DNA of 64,000 nt from Oscillospiraceae bacterium. Its GTDB lineage: Bacteria; Bacillota; Clostridia; Saccharofermentanales; Saccharofermentanaceae. Within the stretch, counting starts at the first letter, position 1. Every line of letters begins with the position of its first letter. This document shows, one piece after another, positions 51,075-58,988 of this stretch. The translations under genes were made by a program, and so were the position numbers. Location of the stretch: NCBI GenBank assembly GCA_902764825.1, contig CACWXL010000002.1, forward strand, positions 248,001 to 312,000. Direction: 5' to 3'. A model generated the notes under the pieces. The model made no database searches. It was not told where the DNA came from and was given only the letters and a program-made list of their open reading frames with translations.

Positions 51075-52622
51075 ATGCCCGAAGACAATCTTGCACAATT
51101 TAAAAAGATCCTGGCGAATCTTCCTGAAGACAGGAGGAAGCGCTTATACGACCGTCTTCACGCTATGCCCGCCTCCCAGAGAGAAGCTTTCATTAATGAT
51201 TTCACCAGGAAATATCTCTCCGGTCAGAGGAAGCACCCGTCCAAAAAGACAGGTACACAGGTCAAGGCAAATGTATCCGGCAAGAAGCCCTCTTCCCCTA
51301 ACGGCAGCTCGCAGAAGAAGTCTAAACCCGCTGACGGACAGGCTAAGAAAGCACAGCCTGCAAATGGTCAGAAGAAGCCTCAGCCCTCAACTGTTCAGAC
51401 TAAGAAGCCTCAGCCTGCTAACGGTCAGAAGAATGTTCAGCCCGCTAACGGCCAGAAGAAACCTTCTGCAAACGGCAAGCCTCAGGATAAGCATCCCTCC
51501 CCTGCCGTCCGGAACAAGGCTCCTGACAAGCATAGCACCGAAATAAAGCATCCCGTTCAATCAAAAGCCACAAAGCCCAAGTCTGCTCCGTCTAAACAGC
51601 CGCAAAAAGCTGAAAGCAAGAAGCCCTCGCCGCTTTTCAAGTTCGACAGAAAGCCCGCAAAAGCTCCTGCCGAGATCGATCCTGAACTTATAAATGCAGA
51701 GCCGGTCATCATCGAAGAGGAACCCAAGGAACCACCGAGATCCAAGGAAGCGTCCCTTCAGAGCGCAGCTATCGGTGTGCTTGTTGCACTGCTCATAATC
51801 GGCTTGGGCTATATTGTCTATCTGTTCAACAAACAGAAAATAGACAGGAATTTCAATAAGATGTTCGGCATGACCGCAGAGGAGACAATAGCAACTACTC
51901 CGGACGGACTTGGCATCATTGGTTCCGAGCCCACATTTGTACCTTCAGATACACCCACGCCGGTACCTGCCACACCTACCCCTACTCCGATAACACTTAA
52001 GGAAGATCACCCTGATCTTACAGGCAAGGTCATCGTAATCGACCCCGGCCATCAGGAAGTGCCCAATACCGAACTTGAGAAAGTCTACAAAGGTTCCACT
52101 GCCGAGAAAGACAAGGCCACTTCAGGTGCTGTAGGCGTCAACAGCGGCGCCAAGGAATATGAGCTTACTCTTCAGTACGCACTTGTTTTAAGAGAGTATT
52201 TGGAAGGCTGCGGCGCGAAGGTCATCCTCACGAGAGATTCCAACGATGCCGACATCTCCAATATCGAGCGTGCGAAGATCGCTACAGACAATAAAGCAGA
52301 CTGCTTCATAAGACTCCATGCCGACAGTGCACCCGAGAGCGATATCAAAGGCGTTAAGGTATATGTCCCTTCCACAGGCAGCTATTCAAAGAATGCGGTC
52401 AAGGAAGGAAAGAAACTTGCTGACCTTGTTGCCGAACAGATAGGAAGCACTTCCTTAGGCGTCGTACAGTCAAACATGTACACCGGATTAAACTATGCAG
52501 ATTCGGTCAAGTCCTATCAACTTGTCGTCGGATATCTGTCCAACAGCGACGACGATGCCCTTGTTACCGACAGCGAGACTCCCTACAAGACAGCTGTCGC
52601 CATCTCCGAATTCCTCAGATGA
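51075..52622 (+). CDS. Membrane-anchored N-acetylmuramoyl-L-alanine amidase-like protein
   Basis: A 515-residue protein. Residues 1-50 are helical and basic. Residues 55-185 are a Lys/Pro/Gln/Asn-rich region with degenerate repeats of about ten residues such as KKPQPANGQ. A membrane helix is at about 229-250. A Pro/Thr linker follows, then an Amidase_3 domain (318-515). The zinc ligands are present: DPGHQE (His326), KEYELT (Glu361/363) and LHADSAP (His415). At the end the usual catalytic Glu before GFLSN is Val (YQLVVGYLSN). Cleavage of peptidoglycan stems is expected from family, but activity is uncertain. GGAGGT precedes the ATG. Confidence 0.85.
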   Translation: MPEDNLAQFKKILANLPEDRRKRLYDRLHAMPASQREAFINDFTRKYLSGQRKHPSKKTGTQVKANVSGKKPSSPNGSSQKKSKPADGQAKKAQPANGQKKPQPSTVQTKKPQPANGQKNVQPANGQKKPSANGKPQDKHPSPAVRNKAPDKHSTEIKHPVQSKATKPKSAPSKQPQKAESKKPSPLFKFDRKPAKAPAEIDPELINAEPVIIEEEPKEPPRSKEASLQSAAIGVLVALLIIGLGYIVYLFNKQKIDRNFNKMFGMTAEETIATTPDGLGIIGSEPTFVPSDTPTPVPATPTPTPITLKEDHPDLTGKVIVIDPGHQEVPNTELEKVYKGSTAEKDKATSGAVGVNSGAKEYELTLQYALVLREYLEGCGAKVILTRDSNDADISNIERAKIATDNKADCFIRLHADSAPESDIKGVKVYVPSTGSYSKNAVKEGKKLADLVAEQIGSTSLGVVQSNMYTGLNYADSVKSYQLVVGYLSNSDDDALVTDSETPYKTAVAISEFLR

Positions 52623-52632
52623 GAATTTACAA

Positions 52633-52661
52633 TTGAAAATACAAAAAGTTTGATATATTAG
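52633..52661 (+). promoter_or_regulatory. Promoter of the downstream zinc-ribbon gene
   Basis: -35 TTGAAA (52633-52638) and -10 TATTAG (52656-52661) are 17 bp apart. An extended -10, TGATATATT, overlaps. Confidence 0.45.
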
Positions 52662-52702
52662 TAGATAGGGCAAACAAAACACATTTCGAGGAGGTAGGCA
52701 TT

Positions 52703-53278
52703 ATGGCAGATTTCGATCCTAACATGATCAAGGATATGGCAAAGCTCAAGAACGTCAACGAAGCAGATGAGCTTCTCCGTGGCATGAAGGAACCTGGCAA
52801 AGAAGCAGAGATCAAGAGTGAGTATTCTTCTATCAAAGAAGTCGAAATACTCAGACAAAAAGTTGAAAAGCAGACTTATCTTCTCCACGCTTTCTGGATC
52901 ATGCTCAAAGAGCATGGTGCTACCAACGAAGAACTCGACAAGGCATTGAACGAGGCAGTTCTTCTCCAGAAGAGAACAGATTATAAGAACATCACAAGCT
53001 GTCCTTCCTGCGGCAAGGGCCTTCAGAAGATGGAGAACAAGCCTTTCGTATCCAAGTGCTACTACTGCGGCACTGAGCTCCTTATCAATCCTTACAAGAA
53101 GTACGACGGACTTGATCCTTATGATACAGGATATTCCGAGAAGGTCGAAGAACCCGCACCTTATGTACCTGACGAAGTAGTTGAAGCAGAAGAGATCAAG
53201 GACGCTCAGGACATCATCAGCCAGAGCTTCGAACCTTACGATGTTACTAAGGATCTTAACTTCGACGACGAACTCTGA
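52703..53278 (+). CDS. Zinc-ribbon protein with helical N-terminus and acidic tail
   Basis: A 191-residue soluble protein. Residues 1-90 are helical (ADELLRGMKEPGKEAEIKSEYS and a coiled-coil-like KEVEILRQKVEKQ). A Cys4 ribbon follows at about 94-120 (CPSCG...CYYCG). An acidic tail ends FDDEL. GGAGG lies 8 nt before the ATG. It is transcribed alone, between a promoter and a strong terminator. Function is unknown. Confidence 0.75.
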   Translation: MADFDPNMIKDMAKLKNVNEADELLRGMKEPGKEAEIKSEYSSIKEVEILRQKVEKQTYLLHAFWIMLKEHGATNEELDKALNEAVLLQKRTDYKNITSCPSCGKGLQKMENKPFVSKCYYCGTELLINPYKKYDGLDPYDTGYSEKVEEPAPYVPDEVVEAEEIKDAQDIISQSFEPYDVTKDLNFDDEL

Positions 53279-53304
53279 TTTATAAAGTATTTGATCATTA
53301 TGCA

Positions 53305-53337
53305 AGAGGGACCGCAATCAAGCGGTCCTTCTTTTTG
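53305..53337 (+). terminator. Terminator of the zinc-ribbon gene
   Basis: An 11-bp stem (53305-53315 with 53322-53332, one G-U pair) is followed by TTTTTG. Confidence 0.9.
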
Positions 53338-53339
53338 TA

Positions 53340-53368
53340 TTGAGCATTCAGATCAAAGCATATATAAT
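53340..53368 (+). promoter_or_regulatory. Promoter of the tmRNA gene
   Basis: -35 TTGAGC (53340-53345) and a perfect -10 TATAAT (53363-53368) are 17 bp apart. A short hairpin lies in the leader before the mature 5' end. Confidence 0.75.
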
Positions 53369-53409
53369 ATGCGTCTGGAAAACTTAACGGTTTTCCACTT
53401 TTCTGATAC

Positions 53410-53788
53410 GGGGATGCACTGGTTTCGACGGGGCTTCTGATGTCGGGAAAGCGGGTGGAGGATCCTCGTTGTGCCTCCTTAAAAAACGGGGAATTGCAAG
53501 TAATTGCAGACAACACAGAGCTCGTAGCAGCCTAAGGCTACCGTCCTTCCGCCTATCTTCTCGCGGGAGTGTACGTACACCGAAGACCTCGCCTGAGAGA
53601 GGTTAAGCAGGCAGTCCTACCGGTTAAGCTTTGCGCCGGCTAGCGACTTAAATCTTATGAAGCTACTGGAACCGACGCCCGTCGATGGGCCACGCGGGAA
53701 TAGGAATAATTCATCCGTCGACTGCACCCGGAGATTGTCCCGGAGGACGAGGTTTCGGACAGGAGTTCGATTCTCCTCATCTCCACCA
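53410..53788 (+). ncRNA. ssrA: Transfer-messenger RNA (tmRNA)
   Basis: A 379-nt RNA that rescues stalled ribosomes. The 5' end GGGGATG pairs with CATCTCC before the encoded ACCA at the 3' end. The tRNA-like T loop is GTTCGATTC. The likely resume codon is GCA at 53506 in AATTGCA; the frame reads ADNTELVAA and stops at TAA (53533-53535), so the tag with its charged alanine is A-ADNTELVAA. Several G/C-rich pseudoknot arms follow. The resume codon is inferred from the context and from the usual LVAA/ALAA ending. Confidence 0.95.
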
Positions 53789-53797
53789 AAAACGATG

Positions 53798-53824
53798 AAG
53801 CTGCCTCATATGGGCAGCTTTTTT
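53798..53824 (+). terminator. Terminator of tmRNA
   Basis: Stem AAGCTGCC/GGCAGCTT (8 bp) is followed by TTTTA, 9 nt after the CCA end. Confidence 0.9.
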
Positions 53825-53943
53825 ACTATGGTGCGTCTTTTCGAGTTCTTGGGATGATTATGATCTCTTATGCCGCCGGTTAAGTATTATGCAAAAATGT
53901 TGCTCTTTCTGTCCGCTCAGAAGGCAACATAGAAAGCAACCCC

Positions 53944-54031
53944 CTATCGCATATGCCCGAAAAAATCGCATTTAGGATAGAAAATCGCCAATTTCTGCAA
54001 TTTTCTACGAAAAAAACGTCATTTGCGATAG
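53944..54031. repeat. 88-bp nested palindrome between tmRNA and cysE
   Basis: Outer arms CTATCGCA (53944-53951) and TGCGATAG (54024-54031) enclose an inner hairpin TAGAAAAT/ATTTTCTA (53978-53985 with 54000-54007). Two CGAAAAAA direct repeats sit between them. The 248-bp gap (53825-54072) holds no gene. It is not a standard terminator. Confidence 0.6.
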
Positions 54032-54072
54032 CGCCGGCAGTTTTGAGCGTACTATAACCCGGTGTGTAAACA

Positions 54073-55032
54073 TCAGATTATGTAATACCACTCGTCACCC
54101 TGCTTGACCTCTTCACTCTTAGCGTGCCTGCCGTCAGCCTTGTTCTCTTTCTCGAGATTCGTCATGCTGACCTTCGAATTCGGTTCAACGGATGCAGTAA
54201 TGAATGAGTTGCCTCCGATAACCGTATTCTCGCCGATAACTGTGTTGCCGCCGAGGATCGAAGCATTAGCGTAGATGGTAACGTTATCGCATATCGTAGG
54301 ATGACGCTTCTTGCCTGAGAGCTTCTGACCGCCTCTTGTGGAGAGCGCGCCGATAGTTACACCCTGATAGATCTTTACGTTGCTGCCGATTATGGAAGTC
54401 TCACCGACAACGATACCTGTGCCGTGGTCGATGAAGAAATACTTGCCGATCGTAGCGCCGGGATGGATGTCGATTCCGGTCTCTGAGTGCGCGTATTCGG
54501 TCATAAGACGCGGCAGGATCGGAACCTTCAACAGATAGAGCTCATGCGCAATACGGTAAACTGTGATCGCCATAAGGCCCGGATAAGCGAGGATGACCTC
54601 ATCGAAGTTTGCAGCGGCCGGGTCACCGTCCAATGTAGCCAGAAGGTCCGTCTCTATGTATTCCCTGATCATGGGGATCTTCTTGAAGAATTCGGTCGTG
54701 ATGCGGTAGCTTTCTTCTTCGCGCTTTTCATCTGTCATCTTGTCGTCACTCTGGGAATAGTCGAGAGCTCTGTAGATCTGCTTTTTCAAGTGATAGAAAA
54801 CATCTTCGATCGTTACCGCGAAGGAATTCTTCGGATTATAGATCTTATATGAAAGGTCACGGAAATATCCCGGATAGATGATCCTGAAGAAATGCTCAAC
54901 GAGCTCTCTTACTTCATCCTTATCGGGATTGCTGAAGAGCTTTATCGCATCGATATTCTTTCCGCCGTTATAGTCATCAAAGATCGCCTGTACGATCTGG
55001 TCTATCTCTTCATGCATTGCGTCTTTAGTCAT
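54073..55032 (-). CDS. cysE: Serine O-acetyltransferase
   Basis: A 319-residue enzyme of the longer EpsC-like CysE type. An N-terminal helical domain (about 1-190) is followed by left-handed beta-helix repeats with the active-site signature DIHPGATIGKYFFIDHGTG and the loop GALSTRGGQKLSGKKRHP. It makes O-acetylserine from serine and acetyl-CoA, the first step of cysteine synthesis. AAGGAG lies 8 nt before the ATG. A terminator hairpin ends 22 bp upstream of the start, and a five-cysteine leader peptide lies before that, so transcription is probably attenuated by cysteine supply. Confidence 0.93.
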   Translation of the reverse strand: MTKDAMHEEIDQIVQAIFDDYNGGKNIDAIKLFSNPDKDEVRELVEHFFRIIYPGYFRDLSYKIYNPKNSFAVTIEDVFYHLKKQIYRALDYSQSDDKMTDEKREEESYRITTEFFKKIPMIREYIETDLLATLDGDPAAANFDEVILAYPGLMAITVYRIAHELYLLKVPILPRLMTEYAHSETGIDIHPGATIGKYFFIDHGTGIVVGETSIIGSNVKIYQGVTIGALSTRGGQKLSGKKRHPTICDNVTIYANASILGGNTVIGENTVIGGNSFITASVEPNSKVSMTNLEKENKADGRHAKSEEVKQGDEWYYII

Positions 55033-55054
55033 ATTAACTTCTCCTTCATCTCAA

Positions 55055-55085
55055 TAAAAAACCCGAAAACTTCATGTTTCCGGGT
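55055..55085 (-). terminator. Attenuator terminator in the cysE leader
   Basis: A 10-bp stem (ACCCGGAAAC with GTTTTCGGGT, one G-U pair, 5-nt loop) is followed by TTTTTT on the minus strand. It lies between the cysE promoter and the cysE ribosome-binding site, so it can only act as a conditional stop for cysE. Its 5' arm overlaps one arm of the alternative antiterminator. Confidence 0.9.
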
Positions 55086-55154
55086 GAATCTTACTTACTG
55101 GTCGTTTATATCCGGCACTCATCGCATACGAACTGCGCCCTTAAGATCTCACCC
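55082..55154 (-). promoter_or_regulatory. Antiterminator of the cysE leader
   Basis: GGGTGAGATCTTA (55154 down to 55142) pairs with TAAGATTCACCC (55093 down to 55082) in 12 base pairs with one bulged G. The first arm contains the leader peptide stop codon. The second arm shares four bases with the 5' arm of the terminator. The two structures cannot form together. A ribosome that finishes the leader covers the first arm, freeing the terminator; a ribosome stalled at the cysteine codons leaves it free to pair. Confidence 0.78.
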
Positions 55155-55202
55155 TTGGGACAAACAGCAACAACAACATAAAAGATTGTTCTCAAATGTC
55201 AT
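55149..55202 (-). CDS. cysE leader peptide with five consecutive cysteines
   Basis: ATG at 55202 opens a 17-codon frame, MTFENNLLCCCCCLSQG, ending in TGA. The five Cys codons (TGT TGT TGT TGC TGT, 55164-55178) are in a row. A Shine-Dalgarno-like AAAGG lies 11 nt upstream, and a good promoter lies 35 bp upstream. The peptide is too short to have a function of its own; it is most likely a sensor of charged tRNA-Cys for attenuation of cysE. The chance of five Cys codons directly before cysE is very small. Confidence 0.85.
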   Translation of the reverse strand: MTFENNLLCCCCCLSQG

Positions 55203-55236
55203 ATGCAACTATACCTTTCATTCTCTTTATGTTGGA

Positions 55237-55265
55237 ATTCTATCAACATTTACCTATCAGGTCAA
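55237..55265 (-). promoter_or_regulatory. Promoter of the cysE leader
   Basis: Minus-strand -35 TTGACC (55260-55265) and -10 TAGAAT (55237-55242) are exactly 17 bp apart. Transcription would start near 55230, about 28 nt before the leader ATG. Confidence 0.75.
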
Positions 55266-55321
55266 CGGGTAAAGGTCCCGGCGGCAGCACACCGGCCGCA
55301 TATGAGTGCGGCTTCCTCAGG

Positions 55322-56110
55322 TTACTTGATCCTCTTGAAAATGGAATACTCTGCCCAGCTGTATTGGGCCATATACTCGCCCTGATAGGAATTGAGGATC
55401 GTGCTGTCGCCTTCAAGATACTTGAAATAATCGCACTCGATGTCGATGCTCTTGGGATTGATACCGATCTGACCGCGCTGTCTTACGACAACGTCATCTC
55501 TTCCGAGTTCGCTCAAGGTCTTGGTAAGGTCCTGTCTGAGCTTCTTAAGATAGTCCTGACGATCCGTGCCGAAATCATCGTCTTCCCAGATGACCGCAAT
55601 GATCTCATTGTTCGTGCACATCGCGCCTCTCCTGTCGATAAGATATGCCAGGAGTTCTTTTGTCTTCTTATACTTGAACTTGATGGGTTCGCCGTTGCAG
55701 TAGACTTCGAAATTGCCGAAAGTAACAGCCTTGATACTGCTCTGTTCCAGGATACTTCCGTATCTTAGAGTCTCAAGAGCCTTCTTGATCTTTTCGGACG
55801 TAACGGGCTTCATTATGTATGCCGATGCATAAAGTGAGAAAGCATCGCCTGTAAAATCGCCGTAACCCGTAACGAATATGATGTTGATCTTCGGATTCAT
55901 TGTCTGAAGTCTCTTGGCAAGGGTTATGCCGTCAACATCCCTCATTTCGATGTCGAGAAAAGCGATATCACAGCCGTTCCTGCCGACAAACACTTCAGCA
56001 TCAGTTGTCCTTCTGAATGAATTGACAGTCTCATTAGGAAGATTATCCTTAATAGCCGCAACAAGAGCTTCCAAAGATAACTTCTCATCATCTACAGCTA
56101 TAATGTTCAT
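55322..56110 (-). CDS. Response regulator with SARP/OmpR-like winged-helix domain
   Basis: A 262-residue regulator. The receiver domain has AVDDE at the start, the phosphorylation site Asp53 in FLDIEM, VTGYGD and the Lys of MKPV. A winged-helix DNA-binding domain of the SARP/OmpR type follows (FGNFEVYCNGEPIKFKYKKTKELLAYLI...). It is 12 bp downstream of the sensor kinase and ends the pilus operon, so it probably controls pilus genes. Confidence 0.9.
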   Translation of the reverse strand: MNIIAVDDEKLSLEALVAAIKDNLPNETVNSFRRTTDAEVFVGRNGCDIAFLDIEMRDVDGITLAKRLQTMNPKINIIFVTGYGDFTGDAFSLYASAYIMKPVTSEKIKKALETLRYGSILEQSSIKAVTFGNFEVYCNGEPIKFKYKKTKELLAYLIDRRGAMCTNNEIIAVIWEDDDFGTDRQDYLKKLRQDLTKTLSELGRDDVVVRQRGQIGINPKSIDIECDYFKYLEGDSTILNSYQGEYMAQYSWAEYSIFKRIK

Positions 56111-56122
56111 TTAACGTTCTCC

Positions 56123-57538
56123 TTATTCACCTGCAGAAGGCTTTGCGTCTTCGTCGCCGTCATCATCAGGTCTTTCTTTTGCCTTCTCGCCCGGAAGCTT
56201 GGGAATGGTGATTACCGCAGTGGTTCCCTTGCCCTTGGTAGAGAAAATATCGAGTTCTCCGTTTACCCTCTTCTCGATCCTGAAGCGCACGTTATCTATT
56301 CCGATATGTGAACGGCCGTCATAAGCACGCGACTTATTCGGATCGAATCCTACACCGTTATCAACAACATAGATATAGAAATTCTCAAAATCCTCTATGG
56401 TCCTTATTATGATCTTTCCGCCATTGGTACTCTTGGCGATTCCGTGTTTAACGGCATTTTCCGCCAGAGGCTGGACAACGAGCATCGGTATATGGAAATC
56501 CGAAGGTCCGATATCATACTCGATCTGCAGATCCTCATCGAAGCGGAGTTTCTCAAGATCAAGGTAGTTCTTGACATGTTCAAGCTCCTTGCTGAAAGGT
56601 GCCAGCTCATCAGAGACAAGGGAATCGATATTCGCTCTTAAATAACTTGAGAACCTGTCGATTGCAGTCTGGGCGAGCTTTGTGTCTTTCGCGCACAGAT
56701 AATAAATGATATTCAGGACATTGAAGACGAAGTGCGGCTGCATCTGGGTAAGGACCATGTTGAGCTGGAGATTCTCGATCTCCTCCTTCTTCTCTGCAAT
56801 GACCTTGTTCTGGTTTAAGAGCACCATATTCTGCTGGAGCACCTTCTTATTGAGCGCTTCTTCGAGATAGGTGATCCGGACATTATTTACGATGAAGATA
56901 ATGATCAGCGAGATCGACATTCCGATGTTGGTAAGTCCGATGCCGGGCTTAAAGATAACCTGAAGGACTACCATCGAGAACGGGATCGTTACATAAAGGA
57001 GCAGGCTTATGATCTGCTTTACCATGAGCCTCTTTACACAGATTATTATCTGGAGAACGACAAGAACATACAATACACCGATAAGAACAAGAGCGACATT
57101 ATACAAAGGCTGTCTGTGATAGACGTTGTGCTCATCAATGAGATAGTACCAGTGAGTGTATTTCGCGGAGATAATGCTGGTCAGAGCGCAGCCTGCAGCA
57201 AAGTAATAAGTGAACGTAGCTATAGCGTTCGACGCCTTGCCCGCTCTTGCAAGATACTTAACATATCCCACGAACAGCGCGACCATCAGATACTGAAGGA
57301 GCATCGTAGCAAGCATCGATAACCGGAAAACCACATGCGCCCAGGGCTCGTCAACATTCTGGCTTACAACTACACCGACGTCAAATGTCAATGTGGCCGC
57401 AGTAACGAACTGCATGATGCACATAACGGAATCAGCTCTGTTGTTGATCTTTCTGACCACGAGAAAGTATATTCCGATGCCGGAACATATCAGGATTCCC
57501 CAGATCTCAAATGCTGCCAGTAAGTACTCAACTTCCAT
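56123..57538 (-). CDS. LytS-type sensor histidine kinase with a multi-helix membrane domain
   Basis: A 471-residue kinase. Residues 1-220 contain about seven membrane helices (7TM-type histidine kinase N-terminus). A coiled coil (225-260) leads to the HisKA_7TM/LytS-type phosphoacceptor in QMQPHFVFNVLN (His269). The ATPase has QPLAENAVKHG and NGVGFDP. It follows the sortase gene by 2 bp and precedes the response regulator by 12 bp, forming a two-component system within the pilus operon. Confidence 0.92.
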   Translation of the reverse strand: MEVEYLLAAFEIWGILICSGIGIYFLVVRKINNRADSVMCIMQFVTAATLTFDVGVVVSQNVDEPWAHVVFRLSMLATMLLQYLMVALFVGYVKYLARAGKASNAIATFTYYFAAGCALTSIISAKYTHWYYLIDEHNVYHRQPLYNVALVLIGVLYVLVVLQIIICVKRLMVKQIISLLLYVTIPFSMVVLQVIFKPGIGLTNIGMSISLIIIFIVNNVRITYLEEALNKKVLQQNMVLLNQNKVIAEKKEEIENLQLNMVLTQMQPHFVFNVLNIIYYLCAKDTKLAQTAIDRFSSYLRANIDSLVSDELAPFSKELEHVKNYLDLEKLRFDEDLQIEYDIGPSDFHIPMLVVQPLAENAVKHGIAKSTNGGKIIIRTIEDFENFYIYVVDNGVGFDPNKSRAYDGRSHIGIDNVRFRIEKRVNGELDIFSTKGKGTTAVITIPKLPGEKAKERPDDDGDEDAKPSAGE

Positions 57539-57540
57539 TA

Positions 57541-58962
57541 TTAATTCAAGCCTTCCGGTTTGTTCATCTGTGCTACTTCTTCAGGTGTCAAGATTCTTAT
57601 ATCTCTATAAACAAAGCATACAACATCAACTATAAACATAATAGCACTAATTGCTATCATGACCGGCGTATACTTGTCGCACATGACCACCGGAGTCGTC
57701 ATATCTTCGGTAAGGAAGAATACAAGAACTGAAGAACACAGAATGAATATCTCAATAGCAGTACCGGTGTTGACCCTTAAACGGAATCTCTTGAGCTTAT
57801 CCTTGATCTTATCGCCGTATCTTATGATCGCCATGGCATCAGAGCCGCTGTAACCGTATCCGGTATAGAGCTCCCTGATCTTCCTGGCCGCCCTGCTCTG
57901 TCTGAACTTGAGCTTTGTCTTCGTAAAAGGCAGCAACACTGCGATGCAGTAGATGACGCATACAAGGTTAAGGAATGCCCAGTTCTCGGAGCCGAAGGGG
58001 TGTCCGATCGCGGTGAGCCTGTCGATAACAGTAGGAGTATCATTGTTGTTTCCGCCGTTATTGCTGCCGTTCTCACCGCCGTTGTCCGCAAATCCCGGAA
58101 TATCCTTGTAATCGACAGGAGTAGCTTTGCAGAAAACAACGATTCGGCCGTTTGTTATGGCGGATTCGCATGTGGAGAGCGCCAGTATCATGGCAGGGTC
58201 TCCGGACTTCTGGAGCTGGTCGAGCACGGCAGGACCCTCCTTCTCGAACAATTCGAGAGCCTGTCTGTCAGAGTCGCTCAAGAGCCTGTAGAATTCGGAA
58301 TGAGTGAGGATATACTTGATCCTCTCGCTTATCGTAAGCGCCTTTATATCGTAAACATTCTCATCGTAAGCGTCAGTCAGCATGACAGCGAAAACATCGA
58401 GCTTGTAGTATCTGCCGCCCGCATAGAGCCATCCGCCCAAGTGAGAATTGAAATAATCTTCTTTCTTATACTTTTCGAGATCACCGAACATGGCACCGTT
58501 ATCCATATGGTGGCCGAAGATAACATTGTAGGGATCGGAAAGATCTTCCGAGTTGTCTGTCTTAAGATAGATCGCACCGGTAATGCTTGTCTTGCCGTAG
58601 ATATCCTTGGTGGCATATTCAAGGTCATCTTCGCCCTGAACGACCGGATAGTCGATATTAGTATCGTAGACAGTGATCCAGCCTCTGGCATCCTCATTGA
58701 CTTCTTTAAGTCTTGCAAAGCTGTCCTGGTCGTAATCAGATCCGCTTCCGTCGCCATTATCCTTACCCTTGCTTCCATCGTTGGTATCAACAGGAATGGG
58801 TTTGAACTGTTTTAATTCGTAGGATGAGAACGCGTGCTGGTTGATATAGAACGTATCATAGAGAGAGTATGCAGCAAACATTATGATGATCACTGCAACA
58901 ACGGCTACGATCGCTCTCATAACCGTCTCAATGATCTTAACGATGCTGCATACTGTCTTCAT
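57541..58962 (-). CDS. Class B sortase with a C-terminal membrane domain
   Basis: A 473-residue transpeptidase. One N-terminal membrane helix (about 15-38) and an acidic Gly/Asp linker are followed by the sortase domain (about 85-285). Catalytic residues are the His of FGHHMDNG (151/152), Cys265 in LSTCE and Arg273. Unlike typical SrtB (about 250 residues), it has about 190 further residues with three membrane helices. It should join pilin subunits or anchor them. Class B sortases are also the pilin polymerases in FctA-type streptococcal pili. It lies next to the SipA-like and pilin genes. Confidence 0.93.
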   Translation of the reverse strand: MKTVCSIVKIIETVMRAIVAVVAVIIIMFAAYSLYDTFYINQHAFSSYELKQFKPIPVDTNDGSKGKDNGDGSGSDYDQDSFARLKEVNEDARGWITVYDTNIDYPVVQGEDDLEYATKDIYGKTSITGAIYLKTDNSEDLSDPYNVIFGHHMDNGAMFGDLEKYKKEDYFNSHLGGWLYAGGRYYKLDVFAVMLTDAYDENVYDIKALTISERIKYILTHSEFYRLLSDSDRQALELFEKEGPAVLDQLQKSGDPAMILALSTCESAITNGRIVVFCKATPVDYKDIPGFADNGGENGSNNGGNNNDTPTVIDRLTAIGHPFGSENWAFLNLVCVIYCIAVLLPFTKTKLKFRQSRAARKIRELYTGYGYSGSDAMAIIRYGDKIKDKLKRFRLRVNTGTAIEIFILCSSVLVFFLTEDMTTPVVMCDKYTPVMIAISAIMFIVDVVCFVYRDIRILTPEEVAQMNKPEGLN

Positions 58963-58988
58963 ATGATGCCTCTATACTACTTAGGAGA

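Noticed and set aside
52172..53317. Minus-strand frames opposite the amidase and zinc-ribbon genes
   Set aside because: No ribosome-binding sites, hydrophobic low-complexity translations, and strong coding signals on the plus strand.
55033..55321. T-box riboswitch upstream of cysE
   Set aside because: The terminator position fits, but I see no T-box consensus (AGGGUGGNACCGCG) or specifier stem. The Cys-rich leader frame and alternative stem explain the region better.
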